A stretch of DNA of 64,000 nt from Hassallia sp050875635 (GTDB taxonomy: Bacteria; Cyanobacteriota; Cyanobacteriia; Cyanobacteriales; Nostocaceae), in NCBI RefSeq assembly GCF_050875635.1, contig NZ_JBPAOH010000019.1, positions 14,732 through 78,731 on the forward strand, in the 5' to 3' direction. The notes under the pieces are model-generated. The model was not told the origin of the DNA. It did no database searches and was given only the letters and a program-made list of their open reading frames with translations. The translations under genes and the position numbers were made by a program. Every line of letters starts with the position of its first letter. The stretch's first letter is position 1. Shown here one piece after another: positions 1-8,401 of the stretch.

Positions 1-2
1 AT

Positions 3-1226
3 CGTTTAGCACATTACCTGAAAAGCAAAGGTGTTTGTCCAGAAATGTTAGTGGGGCTTTGTTTGGAACGTTCCGAACAATTAGCGATCGCTATCTTGGC
101 AATTTTGAAAGCAGGTGGCGCTTATGTTCCCATTGATACGAGTTATCCGAGTTCGCGCATTGATTATCTACTCCAAGACAGTGGAATCTCTCTGTTAGTA
201 ACTCAGCGTTCAGTCGTATCGCAGATTTCCGCCGGGGAAAGCGAGGCAGCGCGTTGCGGAGGTTCCCTCCGTTGTAGCGACTGCCGTGTTGAAATTGTTG
301 TTTTAGAAGATATTGCAGCCCAACTAGAAAATCAAAGCTCAGAGTCAGTTGCAGTCAAAATATTACCAGACCATCCCGCTTATGTAATTTATACCAGTGG
401 TTCCACAGGCAAACCCAAAGGCTGTATCGTCACTCATGCTAATGTCATCCGACTGTTGAAAGCAACCGAACCCTGGTTTAAATTTAACAGCGACGATGTT
501 TGGACATTGTTTCATTCCTATGCATTCGATTTTTCCGTTTGGGAACTGTGGGGAGCTTTGCTGTATGGTGGTAAAGTCGTCGTGGTTCCTTATTGGACAA
601 CTCGTTCCCCAAAAGACTTTTTCCAGCTGCTTCAGTCTGAGAAAGTCACAGTTTTAAATCAAACTCCCTCAGCATTCAAACAGCTTGTACAAGTAGCCAC
701 AAAGAATGCAGATTTAGATTTACGGTACATTATTTTTGGTGGAGAAGCACTAGAACTGCAAAGTCTGCAACCTTGGTTTGAGCTATATGGCGATGAAAAA
801 CCGAGATTGATTAATATGTACGGCATCACCGAAACTACCGTTCACGTCACTTATAGAGAAATTACTCAAGCAGATGCGATCGCAAATCAAGGTAGCGTTA
901 TCGGTCAACCGATTCCCGATTTAAGTTTTTACATCTTAGATGAAAACCTGGAACCATCCCCTATAGGAGTTGCCGGTGAAGTCTATATTGCCGGTGCAGG
1001 AGTGACGCGGGGTTATCTCCATCATCCTCGCTTGAGTGCAGAACGCTTTATTCCCAACCCCTTCGCTTTTGTTCCGGGTAGTCGTCTGCTGTCAGCATCG
1101 CCATCTCTGCAACAAAACGCAGACATCCCGAAAGCCGGACGCAAACGCCGTTCCGTCAACTTAAGCGATGACGGTCTATTAGTTTCCACCCCCACTGAGA
1201 ATAGCTTAGAAAACATTCAAAACTAA
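3..1226 (+). pseudogene. NRPS adenylation domain, truncated fragment
   Basis: The frame is open from the left edge (codon at 3), so the N-terminus lies outside. Adenylation motifs are clear: YTSGSTGKPKG at about 370-402 (A3), FDFSVWE (A4), NMYGITETT (A5) and the GEVYIAGAGVTRGY region (A6) followed by SAERFIPNPF. The similarity stops at PGSRL; the TGDL motif, the later A motifs and a carrier domain are absent and a ~50-residue unrelated tail leads to TAA. Reading the pocket residues from the motifs gives D-F-W-N-I-G-M-V, the code usual for threonine (inference). A hairpin repeat is inserted in frame at about 244-286. It is probably a decayed end of an NRPS gene carried by the nifK element. Confidence 0.8.
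244..286. repeat. Interspersed hairpin repeat, in-frame copy within the NRPS fragment
   Basis: Outer arms GGCAG/CTGCC enclose GCGTTGCGGAGG-TTC-CCTCCGTTGTAGC. The same family is found at 10679-10720, 23421-23464, 40333-40375, 58577-58620 and 59794-59835. Here it adds codons for a Cys/Ser/Arg-rich stretch without breaking the frame. Confidence 0.75.
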
Positions 1227-1342
1227 AATCAGAGATACTCAATAAATCTCTAAAAAGCAAATATGTAGCAATCTAAAAAGCTCATAGCTAACAGAAGTTT
1301 TTGACTTGGCAGTTATCGTCAAAGAAGCGATAAACATCAACT

Positions 1343-1486
1343 ATGAAACGTGAAACCCTAGCAGAATTAGTTGCTCGTACTGTAATTGAGTTTGAGAAAC
1401 GCGAGGCACTGCTACAAAAACAACAAGAGTCGGTACAACAGCAACAACAGAACAAACCTAAGCCCCGCAAGTCCAAAGCTGCCTAG
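1343..1486 (+). CDS. Possible 47-residue basic, Gln-rich protein
   Basis: An ATG at 1343 opens a 47-codon frame ending TAG at 1484-1486. The peptide begins MKRETLAELVARTV, then has a run of Q and E that could form a helix or coiled coil, and ends in a basic K/P/R tail. No family is recognised and no strong ribosome binding site is seen. It sits tail to tail with the recombinase (2 bases apart) inside the nifK element, so it could be an accessory recombination or DNA-binding factor, but that is guesswork. It may equally be a chance frame. Confidence 0.35.
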   Translation: MKRETLAELVARTVIEFEKREALLQKQQESVQQQQQNKPKPRKSKAA

Positions 1487-1487
1487 C

Positions 1488-3032
1488 CTAATATAAATGC
1501 AGTAATTTGACCGCAGTAACTTTGTTGCCATCTACCGTTATTTTTCTTATGCACCCTTTAAGTAAAGCTTGTTTATCTTGCGGTTCTAAACTTTGCCAAT
1601 ACCTCTGATTTGAAAATGCGACAACAATCCGTTCTTTGGCAATTAGGTATTGTTTAGAAGTGTCACTTGTGGTAGCGATCGCATCCGCAATCTGCTTTAG
1701 AATATCTTCTTTCGCTTTTTCAATCGCTGGATTTGATGGTAAAGCATCAAGGGTATTCAAAGATGCCCGCAGAATCTTAACTTCTGCGGGTTCTTCTGTC
1801 ACTTGAACTTCTTGCTCTACTAGTGCTGCTAACCTTTCAGCTTCCCGTACCAGCCATTCGATGACTTGCTTTTCTAGTTCATCATTAGAAATCATCCGCT
1901 TGTTGTCGCAAGCTCCAGTCCGGTAAAAACTGCATTGGTAATGATGGCGAATTAATCCGGTGCGTTTTACCAATTTCTTCGATTGGCGACTGTAAGCAGC
2001 CCCACAATGAGCGCATTTAACTAAATTAGCAAATACGTTGGTATATTTCTGCTCGTTTGCCCAGCGATTATTGCGATTTTCTCGAATCATCGCTTTTACC
2101 CGCTCGTGTTCCTCACGGGTAATAATAATTTCATCGTGAGTTTCCCAGGCAACTTCCCACTCATCAAAGGGCTTGCGATGCCCTCCGCTATACTGGACTG
2201 TATCATATGCCGTTCCCCCTGCATAGATGGGATTCACCAATTGCGATCGCAAACCAGAAACTGACCATTTCAATCCGGTGTGCGGATAACGCAGATTTAG
2301 TCCAGAGCCACGAGTTTTATTAATATTTTCAATCCCTATTTCTTCTACTCCAAGTACATTATTTCTGTTATTTTTTGATTTGGAAACTGCCTGAGCCTGA
2401 ATCCCAAAAATATCATGCAATTGTCTGACAGTCTCTGACACTGTACCCGCACTAAAAAAAATATCAAACACAAATCGCGCCAATTGGGAAACATTCATTT
2501 CTGACTTACTCGCAATTAAGCAAACGCACGGACTGTTATCTTTGACGTACTTCTGTCCATCTGTTATATACCCTAATGGCGCGTTCCAATGTGGCTTTTT
2601 ATTCGCCTTGCGAGTTTCGCGTTCCTTTTTTACCCGCATCGCTAACATTTTCACCTCATACTTCGCTGCTGCTAACCGCACATCAATTGTTAGTTCTCCA
2701 CCAATACTCGACATTTCAAACGGCTCATCAATTGCTGTCGGTTGAATACCCTTTTTCTTTAAAGCATCCATCAACCGATAAAACATTATTGATGACGACG
2801 TTAAACGGTCGATGCGGATAAATAACAACTTTGAGACTTTACCAAATGCGTTAGCGTCCACATCCTCAATCAACTGCAAAAGACCTTTGCGCTTATCGCT
2901 AGTACGACTCTCGACATCGTAATATATTTTCGTGGCTCCAGCACTCCGCAAACGACGCATCTGTTTAATTAACGCCCCTTCATCCTCCGCTTGTTCTTCA
3001 GTCGATACCCTCGCATAAGCCCAAACTTCCAT
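1488..3032 (-). CDS. Large serine recombinase, XisF-type, of the nifK element
   Basis: A 514-residue protein if started at the ATG at 3032, which has GAGG 8 bases upstream; a GTG at 3041 is in frame but lies inside that ribosome binding site. The N-terminus WAYARVSTEEQ carries the catalytic Ser (about residue 10) of the resolvase/invertase fold, and further conserved Arg residues follow (SRTSDKRKG, IRIDRLTSS). A recombinase domain (GLRSQLVNPIYAGG, about 255-275) and a zinc-ribbon-like segment (C-x2-C ... C-x6-C between about 350 and 385) precede a helical C-terminus. This is the layout of XisF, which excises the fdxN element in Anabaena. Its start lies ~50 bp from the nifK junction, so it is the likely agent of precise excision in heterocysts. 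Whether XisH/XisI-like helpers exist cannot be seen here. Confidence 0.88.
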   Translation of the reverse strand: MEVWAYARVSTEEQAEDEGALIKQMRRLRSAGATKIYYDVESRTSDKRKGLLQLIEDVDANAFGKVSKLLFIRIDRLTSSSIMFYRLMDALKKKGIQPTAIDEPFEMSSIGGELTIDVRLAAAKYEVKMLAMRVKKERETRKANKKPHWNAPLGYITDGQKYVKDNSPCVCLIASKSEMNVSQLARFVFDIFFSAGTVSETVRQLHDIFGIQAQAVSKSKNNRNNVLGVEEIGIENINKTRGSGLNLRYPHTGLKWSVSGLRSQLVNPIYAGGTAYDTVQYSGGHRKPFDEWEVAWETHDEIIITREEHERVKAMIRENRNNRWANEQKYTNVFANLVKCAHCGAAYSRQSKKLVKRTGLIRHHYQCSFYRTGACDNKRMISNDELEKQVIEWLVREAERLAALVEQEVQVTEEPAEVKILRASLNTLDALPSNPAIEKAKEDILKQIADAIATTSDTSKQYLIAKERIVVAFSNQRYWQSLEPQDKQALLKGCIRKITVDGNKVTAVKLLHLY

Positions 3033-3082
3033 ATACCGCACCTCACAGCAATATATAGATTTTACCTGATAGTGAGCGCATT

Positions 3083-3343
3083 GGTTCTTTGCTGTTCACC
3101 GAACCCGTAGACTTGCTCATCGGTAACTCCTACGGTAAGTACCTGTGGCGCGATTGCAAAGTTCCCCTGGTTCGCATCGGCTATCCCATCATGGATCGTC
3201 ACCACATGCACCGTTACGCCACCGTCGGTTATCAAGGCGTAATCAACTTGCTCAACTGGGTTGTTAACACCGTGTTCGAGGACATCGATCACAACACCAA
3301 CATTCCTTCCAAGACCGATATTTCTTACGACTTAATTCGTTAG
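3083..3343 (+). CDS. nifK: NifK (nitrogenase MoFe protein beta chain), 3' exon-like segment
   Basis: About 85 codons ending DISYDLIR-stop, matching the NifK C-terminus: LFTEPVDLLIGNSYGKYLWRD, then RIGYPIMDRHH and GYQGVINLLNWVVNT. The frame stays open leftwards only to 3059, where a TAG occurs, and residues before SLLFTEP do not look like NifK, so the junction with the inserted element is at about 3080-3090. No start codon or ribosome binding site belongs to this segment; it can be expressed only after the element is excised and the two nifK parts are joined. NifK carries P-cluster ligands, which lie in the missing N-terminal part. Confidence 0.9.
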   Translation, partial: GSLLFTEPVDLLIGNSYGKYLWRDCKVPLVRIGYPIMDRHHMHRYATVGYQGVINLLNWVVNTVFEDIDHNTNIPSKTDISYDLIR

Positions 3344-3354
3344 AAATTTCATCT

Positions 3355-3530
3355 TCGCCTGCCACAAAAGGAAAAGGAGTAAGGTGACTGGGTAGTGGGT
3401 AGTGGGAGCGTGGTTAGTGGATAAATGTTGATTGTTAACCGTCAACGAACAAATAACAATTAACAACTAACCACTATCCACTAACAACCCCCCAGCACCT
3501 ACTTTTACTTTTTCCTTTTAGCTGTTTCAT
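3355..3530. repeat. Spacer with GTTAGTGG/CCACTAAC-type short repeats
   Basis: The spacer after nifK holds GGGTAGTGGGTAGTGGG, GGTTAGTGGATA and, on the far side, ACTAACCACTATCCACTAAC, an inverted pair of degenerate short tandem repeats that could fold into a hairpin between nifK and the next gene. The same family is seen at 3898-4000, 21205-21310, 40300-40460 and 58505-58720. Confidence 0.6.
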
Positions 3531-3542
3531 GAGGTTTCTATT

Positions 3543-3893
3543 ATGAAATCTATAACTCCCGCTCACGAACACAATCACACTCACACTCATCCCCACCCTA
3601 ATTTACGTCCACCCAAATATAAGAAACCCGGCTCATTTGATATTCTATCTCCTTTGCGCCGGATGGTGGATAACGCCCAACTTAAAAATGCTCGCATCGC
3701 TCATCTAATCTGCACAATCATTCCTTGCTGTTGCCCATTTGAGCGAAGCATAAACTTATTTGGACGGATTTTACATATCCCCCCACTGTGCAAACTTAAT
3801 CCCTTATACGATGAGTTTGTCGGATTGCGTTTCCGTGCCTTAGCTTATCTTACTGATGTATGTGGCGAAGATGTCACAAAATATATTTGTTAA
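3543..3893 (+). CDS. Mo-dependent nitrogenase C-terminal-like protein
   Basis: A 116-residue protein beginning with a His/Pro-rich segment (HEHNHTHTHPHPN, residues 9-21) that could bind metal, followed by the conserved region of the Mo-nitrogenase C-terminal family (SPLRRMVDNAQL, ARIAHLICTIIP, the Cys cluster PCCCPFER and IPPLCKLNPLYDE). This small protein is found in cyanobacteria, often between nifK and nifE as here. Its biochemical role is not established; the His-rich start and Cys cluster suggest metal or cluster handling (inference). It could be expressed with nifE, 140 bp downstream. Confidence 0.8.
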   Translation: MKSITPAHEHNHTHTHPHPNLRPPKYKKPGSFDILSPLRRMVDNAQLKNARIAHLICTIIPCCCPFERSINLFGRILHIPPLCKLNPLYDEFVGLRFRALAYLTDVCGEDVTKYIC

Positions 3894-4033
3894 TCATTAG
3901 TTAGGAGTTAGGAGTTAGTAGTTAGGAGTTAAGAGTTAGTTGTTTTTGACAACTAACAAACAACAACTAACAAACAACAACGCTCCACCCAACAATTAAC
4001 TACTTACAACTTCCATCCAGCGCGAGGAATGAA

Positions 4034-5524
4034 ATGAAAATTACCCAAGGCAAAATTAACGAGCTGCTCAGTGAAACCGGATGCGAACATAATAGCCAGA
4101 AACATGGAGAAAAGAAAAATAAATCTTGCACGCAACAAGCACAACCAGGAGCAGCTCAAGGGGGATGCGCTTTTGATGGTGCAATGATTGCCCTAGTGCC
4201 AATTACTGATGCTGCTCATTTAGTCCACGGTCCGATCGCCTGCGCTGGTAATTCTTGGGGAAGTCGTGGTAGTCTTTCTAGTGGTCCTCAGCTTTACAAA
4301 ATGGGTTTCACCACCGATTTAACCGAAAATGATGTCATCTTCGGTGGCGAAAAGAAGCTCTACAAAGCCATTTTGGAATTGCAACAACGCTACAACCCGA
4401 CAGCGATATTTGTTTATACTACTTGTGTCCCCGCTTTAACTGGCGATGATATCGATGCAGTTTGCAAAGCTGCGGCTGATAAAATAGGAAAGCCTGTTGT
4501 CCCCGTAGTTTCCCCAGGATTTATTGGTAGCAAAAATCTCGGTAATCGCTTTGGCGGTGAAGCTTTATTAGAATACGTTGTTGGTACTCGCGAACCTGAG
4601 TATACCACACCCTATGACATTAATCTTATCGGTGAGTACAACATCGCCGGGGAAATGTGGCCAGTTCTGAAATTATTTGAAAAACTCGGCATCCGCGTTT
4701 TGTCAAAAATCACCGGTGATGCTCGTTACGATGAAGTTTGTCACGCTCACCGCGCCAAACTGAATGTAATGATTTGCTCGAAAGCGTTGCTCAACATGGC
4801 GAGAAAGATGGAAGAGCGCTACGGCATTCCTTACATTGAAGAGTCTTTCTACGGTGTAGATGACATGAACCGCTGTCTGCGGAATGTTGCCGCTAAGTTA
4901 GGCGATCGCGACTTACAAGAACGCACCGAAAAGCTAATCGCTGAAGAAACTGCCGCTTTAGATTTAGCACTAGCTCCTTACCGCGCTCGACTCAAAGGCA
5001 AGCGAGTTGTCCTTTATACCGGAGGCGTAAAGAGTTGGTCGATTATCTCCGCAGCTAAAGACTTAGGGATAGAAGTTGTTGCTACCAGTACTAGAAAGAG
5101 TACGGAAGAAGACAAAGCCCGAATCAGAAAGTTGATCGGTACGGATGGCATCATGATGGAAAAGGGCAACGCTAAAGAACTGCTAAAACTAGTTAAAGAT
5201 ACGAAAGCTGATATGTTGATTGCGGGTGGTCGCAATCAATACACCGCTCTGAAAGCGCGGATTCCTTTCTTAGATATTAACCAAGAACGCCATCATCCTT
5301 ACGCTGCTTATGTGGGGATGGTTGAGATGGCAAGAGAACTGTATGAGGCTCTCTACAGCCCAGTGTGGGAGCAAATCCGCAAACCTGCACCGTGGGATGA
5401 GGACATGGGAACACGGGGACAAGGAGGACAAGGGGGAATTTCTTCCTTGTCTTCCCCCACTCCCCCATCCTCCCCCTCTCCCACTCTCCCCCTCTCTGAC
5501 TTGGCTTTATTGGAGGATAGCTAA
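4034..5524 (+). CDS. nifE: NifE, FeMo-cofactor scaffold alpha-like subunit
   Basis: A 496-residue protein preceded by GAGGAATGAA. With NifN it forms the NifEN scaffold on which NifB-co is matured to FeMo-co. Cys45 (GGCAFDGA), Cys70 (GPIACAGNSW) and Cys131 (TTCVPALTGDD) sit where NifD has its P-cluster ligands. The family ends near KPAPWD (about residue 455). Here ~40 additional residues rich in G, S, P and T follow, encoded by GGGGACAAGGAGGACAAGG-type and CCCCCACTCCCCC-type repeats at about 5405-5500 that resemble the repeats in nearby spacers; an in-frame repeat insertion has lengthened the C-terminus. The stop overlaps the nifN start by one base, so the two are translationally coupled. Confidence 0.96.
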   Translation: MKITQGKINELLSETGCEHNSQKHGEKKNKSCTQQAQPGAAQGGCAFDGAMIALVPITDAAHLVHGPIACAGNSWGSRGSLSSGPQLYKMGFTTDLTENDVIFGGEKKLYKAILELQQRYNPTAIFVYTTCVPALTGDDIDAVCKAAADKIGKPVVPVVSPGFIGSKNLGNRFGGEALLEYVVGTREPEYTTPYDINLIGEYNIAGEMWPVLKLFEKLGIRVLSKITGDARYDEVCHAHRAKLNVMICSKALLNMARKMEERYGIPYIEESFYGVDDMNRCLRNVAAKLGDRDLQERTEKLIAEETAALDLALAPYRARLKGKRVVLYTGGVKSWSIISAAKDLGIEVVATSTRKSTEEDKARIRKLIGTDGIMMEKGNAKELLKLVKDTKADMLIAGGRNQYTALKARIPFLDINQERHHPYAAYVGMVEMARELYEALYSPVWEQIRKPAPWDEDMGTRGQGGQGGISSLSSPTPPSSPSPTLPLSDLALLEDS

Positions 5525-6831
5525 TGGCACTGGTTACTGTTCCTAACAAATCACTGACAGTTAATCCCCTGAAGCAAAGTCAAGCTTTGGGTGCGTCTTT
5601 AGCCTTTTTGGGCTTAAAGGGGACAATACCTTTATTCCACGGTTCCCAAGGCTGTACTGCTTTTGCGAAAGTTGTTTTGGTGCGACATTTCCGGGAAGCG
5701 ATTCCCCTTGCGACGACAGCGATGACGGAAGTTACCACTATTTTGGGTGGTGAGGAAAATGTCGAACAGGCAATTCTGACGCTGGTGGAGAAGTCAAAGC
5801 CAGAAATTATCGGTTTATGTACCACTGGGTTGACGGAAACCAGAGGAGATGACATGGAGGGTTTCCTGAAAGAAATCCGCCAACGTCATCCAGAATTGGA
5901 TCGTTTGGCGATCATTTTTGCCCCGACTCCAGATTTTAAAGGTGCGCTACAAGACGGTTTTGCTGCCGCAGTTGAAAGTATAGTAACAGAAGTTCCCCAA
6001 GAAGGTAAGACCAAACCAGACCAAATTACGATTTTGGCGGGTTCTGCTTTCACACCAGGAGATATACAGGAAGTAAAAGAGATCGTCACTGCCTTTGGAC
6101 TAAAGCCTATCTTTGTACCCGATCTTTCCGCTTCATTAGATGGTCACTTAGATGATTCTTATAGTGCGATAACAGGTGGTGGTACGACTCTGGCACAATT
6201 GCGAGAAATAGGTAGTTCGGCGTTTACTTTAGCGCTGGGTGAGAGTATGAGGGGTGCAGCAGAGATTTTACAACAACGGTTTGCTATACCCTACGAGTTG
6301 TTTAGTGAACTGACTGGTTTGGAACCGATGGACGAGTTTCTCCAAGCTTTGTCAGACCTTAGTGGTGTTAGTGTACCAGAAAAATATCGCCGCCAACGCC
6401 GTCAGTTACAAGATGCAATGTTGGATACGCACTTTTATTTTGGTGCGAAGCGTGTTTCTTTGGCGTTGGAACCGGATTTACTTTGGTCTATAGTGCGTTT
6501 TCTGCAATCGATGGGGACGCAAGTACATGCTGCGGTGACGACAACGCGATCGCCTTTATTAGAAAAACTCCCGGTCAAAAATGTAACTATCGGTGATTTG
6601 GAGGATTTTGAGGAATTAGCGGTAGGTTCTGATTTGCTGATGGGTAACTCGAATGTGAAAGCGATCGCAAAACGTCTTTCAATTCCTCTTTATCGTTTGG
6701 GTATTCCCATTTATGACCGCTTGGGTAATGGTCAATTTACCAAAGTTGGTTATCGAGGCACTATGCAGCTTTTGTTTGATATTGGCAATCTGTTTTTGGA
6801 GCTGGAAGAATCAAGGGTTATTGGTCATTAG
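5524..6831 (+). CDS. nifN: NifN, FeMo-cofactor scaffold beta-like subunit
   Basis: A 435-residue partner of NifE. The N-terminus has LKGTIPLFHGSQGCTAFAK with one cluster-type Cys (Cys44), and the middle contains ETRGDDMEGF and FAPTPDFKG as in nitrogenase component 1 family proteins. The C-terminus (RLGIPIYDRLGNGQFTKVGYRGT) parallels the NifK end. The ATG at 5524 shares its A with the nifE TAA. Length is normal for NifN. The downstream 58 bp contains an ACGCAGAGGCGCAGAGG repeat, also seen before hypF. Confidence 0.96.
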   Translation: MALVTVPNKSLTVNPLKQSQALGASLAFLGLKGTIPLFHGSQGCTAFAKVVLVRHFREAIPLATTAMTEVTTILGGEENVEQAILTLVEKSKPEIIGLCTTGLTETRGDDMEGFLKEIRQRHPELDRLAIIFAPTPDFKGALQDGFAAAVESIVTEVPQEGKTKPDQITILAGSAFTPGDIQEVKEIVTAFGLKPIFVPDLSASLDGHLDDSYSAITGGGTTLAQLREIGSSAFTLALGESMRGAAEILQQRFAIPYELFSELTGLEPMDEFLQALSDLSGVSVPEKYRRQRRQLQDAMLDTHFYFGAKRVSLALEPDLLWSIVRFLQSMGTQVHAAVTTTRSPLLEKLPVKNVTIGDLEDFEELAVGSDLLMGNSNVKAIAKRLSIPLYRLGIPIYDRLGNGQFTKVGYRGTMQLLFDIGNLFLELEESRVIGH

Positions 6832-6889
6832 ACAAGGTGCATAAATCTTATTTTCTCACGCAGAGGCGCAGAGGCGCAAAGAAGACAAA

Positions 6890-7303
6890 ATGAAAATTGC
6901 TTTCACGACTAATGATAGGGTTCATATTAATGCTCACTTTGGTTCGACGAAGGAAATTGATGTTTATGAAATCTCTGATGAGGGATATCAATTTGTCGAA
7001 ACTTTGACGTTTGCGGGTGAGTTGAAAGAGGATGGGAATGAGGATAAGTTAGCACCAAAGCTTGAGGCTTTAGCTGATTGTACGATTGTTTATGTAACGG
7101 CGATCGGTGGAAGTGCAGCAGCTCGATTGATCAAGAAACATGTGACACCAATTAAAGCGCGATCGGAACAAGAAGAGATTGCTGAGGTGTTGAATAAGTT
7201 GGTGACAACTCTCAAAGGAAATCCTCCACCTTGGCTGCGTAAAGCCTTACAACAAAAAACCTCTAATTTTGAAGATGGGTTGGAAGAGGAGGCAACTGTA
7301 TGA
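6890..7303 (+). CDS. nifX: NifX, nitrogenase cofactor carrier
   Basis: A 137-residue protein of the NifX/NifY/NafY family (MKIAFTTNDRVHINAHFGSTKEIDVYEI). The family binds FeMo-co precursors (NifB-co, VK-cluster) and shuttles them between NifB and NifEN. The central region KLEALADCTIVYVTAIGGSAAARLIKKHVTPI is typical. Its stop overlaps the next start as ATGA, so it is coupled to the DUF269 gene. Ribosome binding region is GAAGACAAA. Length is usual for stand-alone NifX. Confidence 0.93.
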   Translation: MKIAFTTNDRVHINAHFGSTKEIDVYEISDEGYQFVETLTFAGELKEDGNEDKLAPKLEALADCTIVYVTAIGGSAAARLIKKHVTPIKARSEQEEIAEVLNKLVTTLKGNPPPWLRKALQQKTSNFEDGLEEEATV

Positions 7304-7776
7304 CCGTAAATAATAGTGTTAATGGAACCGCTCAAAGCGATATTTTAAACGCACCTTTCCTGAAGACATTAATCAGCCAAATCCGGGGTCAAGATAGCTA
7401 TGGATTTTACCGTAGTTGGTCGGATGAGTTGATTCTGAAACCTTTTGTTGTCACTAAACAAAAGAAGCGCGAAATTTCTCTTGAGGGTGAAGTCGATCCG
7501 GCAACTCAAGCCCGGATTATGGTATTTTTTCGAGCTATAGCTGCCAGTATTGAAAAAGAAACAAATCTCATTTCTCAAGTTGTGGTTGATTTGAACCATG
7601 AAGGATTTGGCTGGGTGCTAGTATTTTCTGGTCGTCTTTTGTTAGTTAAAAGAACTTTGCGAGATGCTCACCGCTTTGGCTTTGACTCTTTAGAAAAGTT
7701 GGCAGAAGAAGGAGAGCAACTAGTAGCAAAAGGTCTGGAATTAGCGAAAACTTTTCCGGAAGCTAGCAAATTGTAA
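7300..7776 (+). CDS. NifX-associated nitrogen fixation protein (DUF269)
   Basis: A 158-residue protein translated from an ATG overlapping the nifX stop, with AGAGGAGG just upstream. It contains the DUF269 signature (FLKTLISQIRGQDSYGFYRSW; KKREISLEGEVDPATQARIMVFFRAIAASIE; GFGWVLVFSGRLLLVKRTLRDAHRFGFDSLEKL). The family always travels with nifX and is needed for full diazotrophic growth in some hosts, but its molecular role is not settled. A hairpin repeat (7785-7813) lies just after the stop. Confidence 0.92.
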   Translation: MTVNNSVNGTAQSDILNAPFLKTLISQIRGQDSYGFYRSWSDELILKPFVVTKQKKREISLEGEVDPATQARIMVFFRAIAASIEKETNLISQVVVDLNHEGFGWVLVFSGRLLLVKRTLRDAHRFGFDSLEKLAEEGEQLVAKGLELAKTFPEASKL

Positions 7777-7784
7777 GAAGTTAG

Positions 7785-7813
7785 GTAGAGACGTTCCGGC
7801 GGAACGTCTGTAC
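7785..7813. repeat. Hairpin repeat GTAGAGACG ... CGTCTGTAC
   Basis: A near-perfect palindrome GTAGAGACGTTCC-GGC-GGAACGTCTGTAC. Relatives occur at 48641-48668 and inside a gene at 59390-59417, with different but still complementary inner arms. It separates the DUF269 gene from the DUF683 gene and could act as a transcript-end or stability hairpin. Confidence 0.65.
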
Positions 7814-7858
7814 AGGAGCAGCTCATCATTCATAACTTTTGTATAAAGGGAGATGCTT

Positions 7859-8073
7859 ATGGCGCAAGTGGAAGAAACAAGTGTTGAGGAGCTAAAAAGT
7901 CAAATTAAACGCCTCAATAGTAAAGCAGGTCAAATGAAAATGGATCTGCACGATTTAGCTGAGGGTTTACCCACAGATTACAAAACACTTATGGATGTTG
8001 CTGCGAGTACTTATGAAATATATCGTCAGTTAGATGAACTGAAACAACAAGTAAAGAAATTGGAGCAGCAAAA

Positions 8074-8077
<4 letters not shown>
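7859..8077 (+). CDS. DUF683 family (CCE_0567-type) small protein of the nif cluster
   Basis: A 72-residue helical protein. I choose the ATG at 7859 (MAQVEETSVEEL) because AAAGGGAG lies 6-7 bases before it; an in-frame ATG at 7853 is too close to that site. The sequence is two heptad-rich helices around MKMDLHDLAEGLPTDYKTLMDVA, as in the DUF683/Rop-like proteins found between nifX-associated genes and nifW. A homologue (CCE_0567) is a small dimeric metal-binding protein; the His of DLHDLAEG fits such a role. The stop overlaps the nifW start (ATGA). Confidence 0.85.
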
Positions 8078-8391
<314 letters not shown>

Positions 8392-8401
8392 GAGGTAAAA
8401 A

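Larger units (their letters stand above)
1..3088. mobile_element. Right-hand part of a DNA element interrupting nifK
   Basis: The nifK reading frame exists here only as its last ~85 codons, and similarity to NifK begins abruptly at about 3083-3091 (SLLFTEPVD). Immediately left of that point, on the opposite strand, starts a large serine recombinase of the kind that excises the fdxN element in Anabaena. Programmed excision elements in nifD, fdxN, hupL, nifH and nifK are established for heterocyst formers. The visible cargo is an NRPS fragment, a 47-codon ORF and the recombinase. The left border and the rest of nifK are outside the window, so the size, the direct repeats and the exact crossover bases cannot be given. 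Confidence 0.85.

Noticed and set aside
3062..3292. Minus-strand 76-codon frame
   Set aside because: It is the antisense of the nifK 3' part, which has strong protein similarity on the plus strand.
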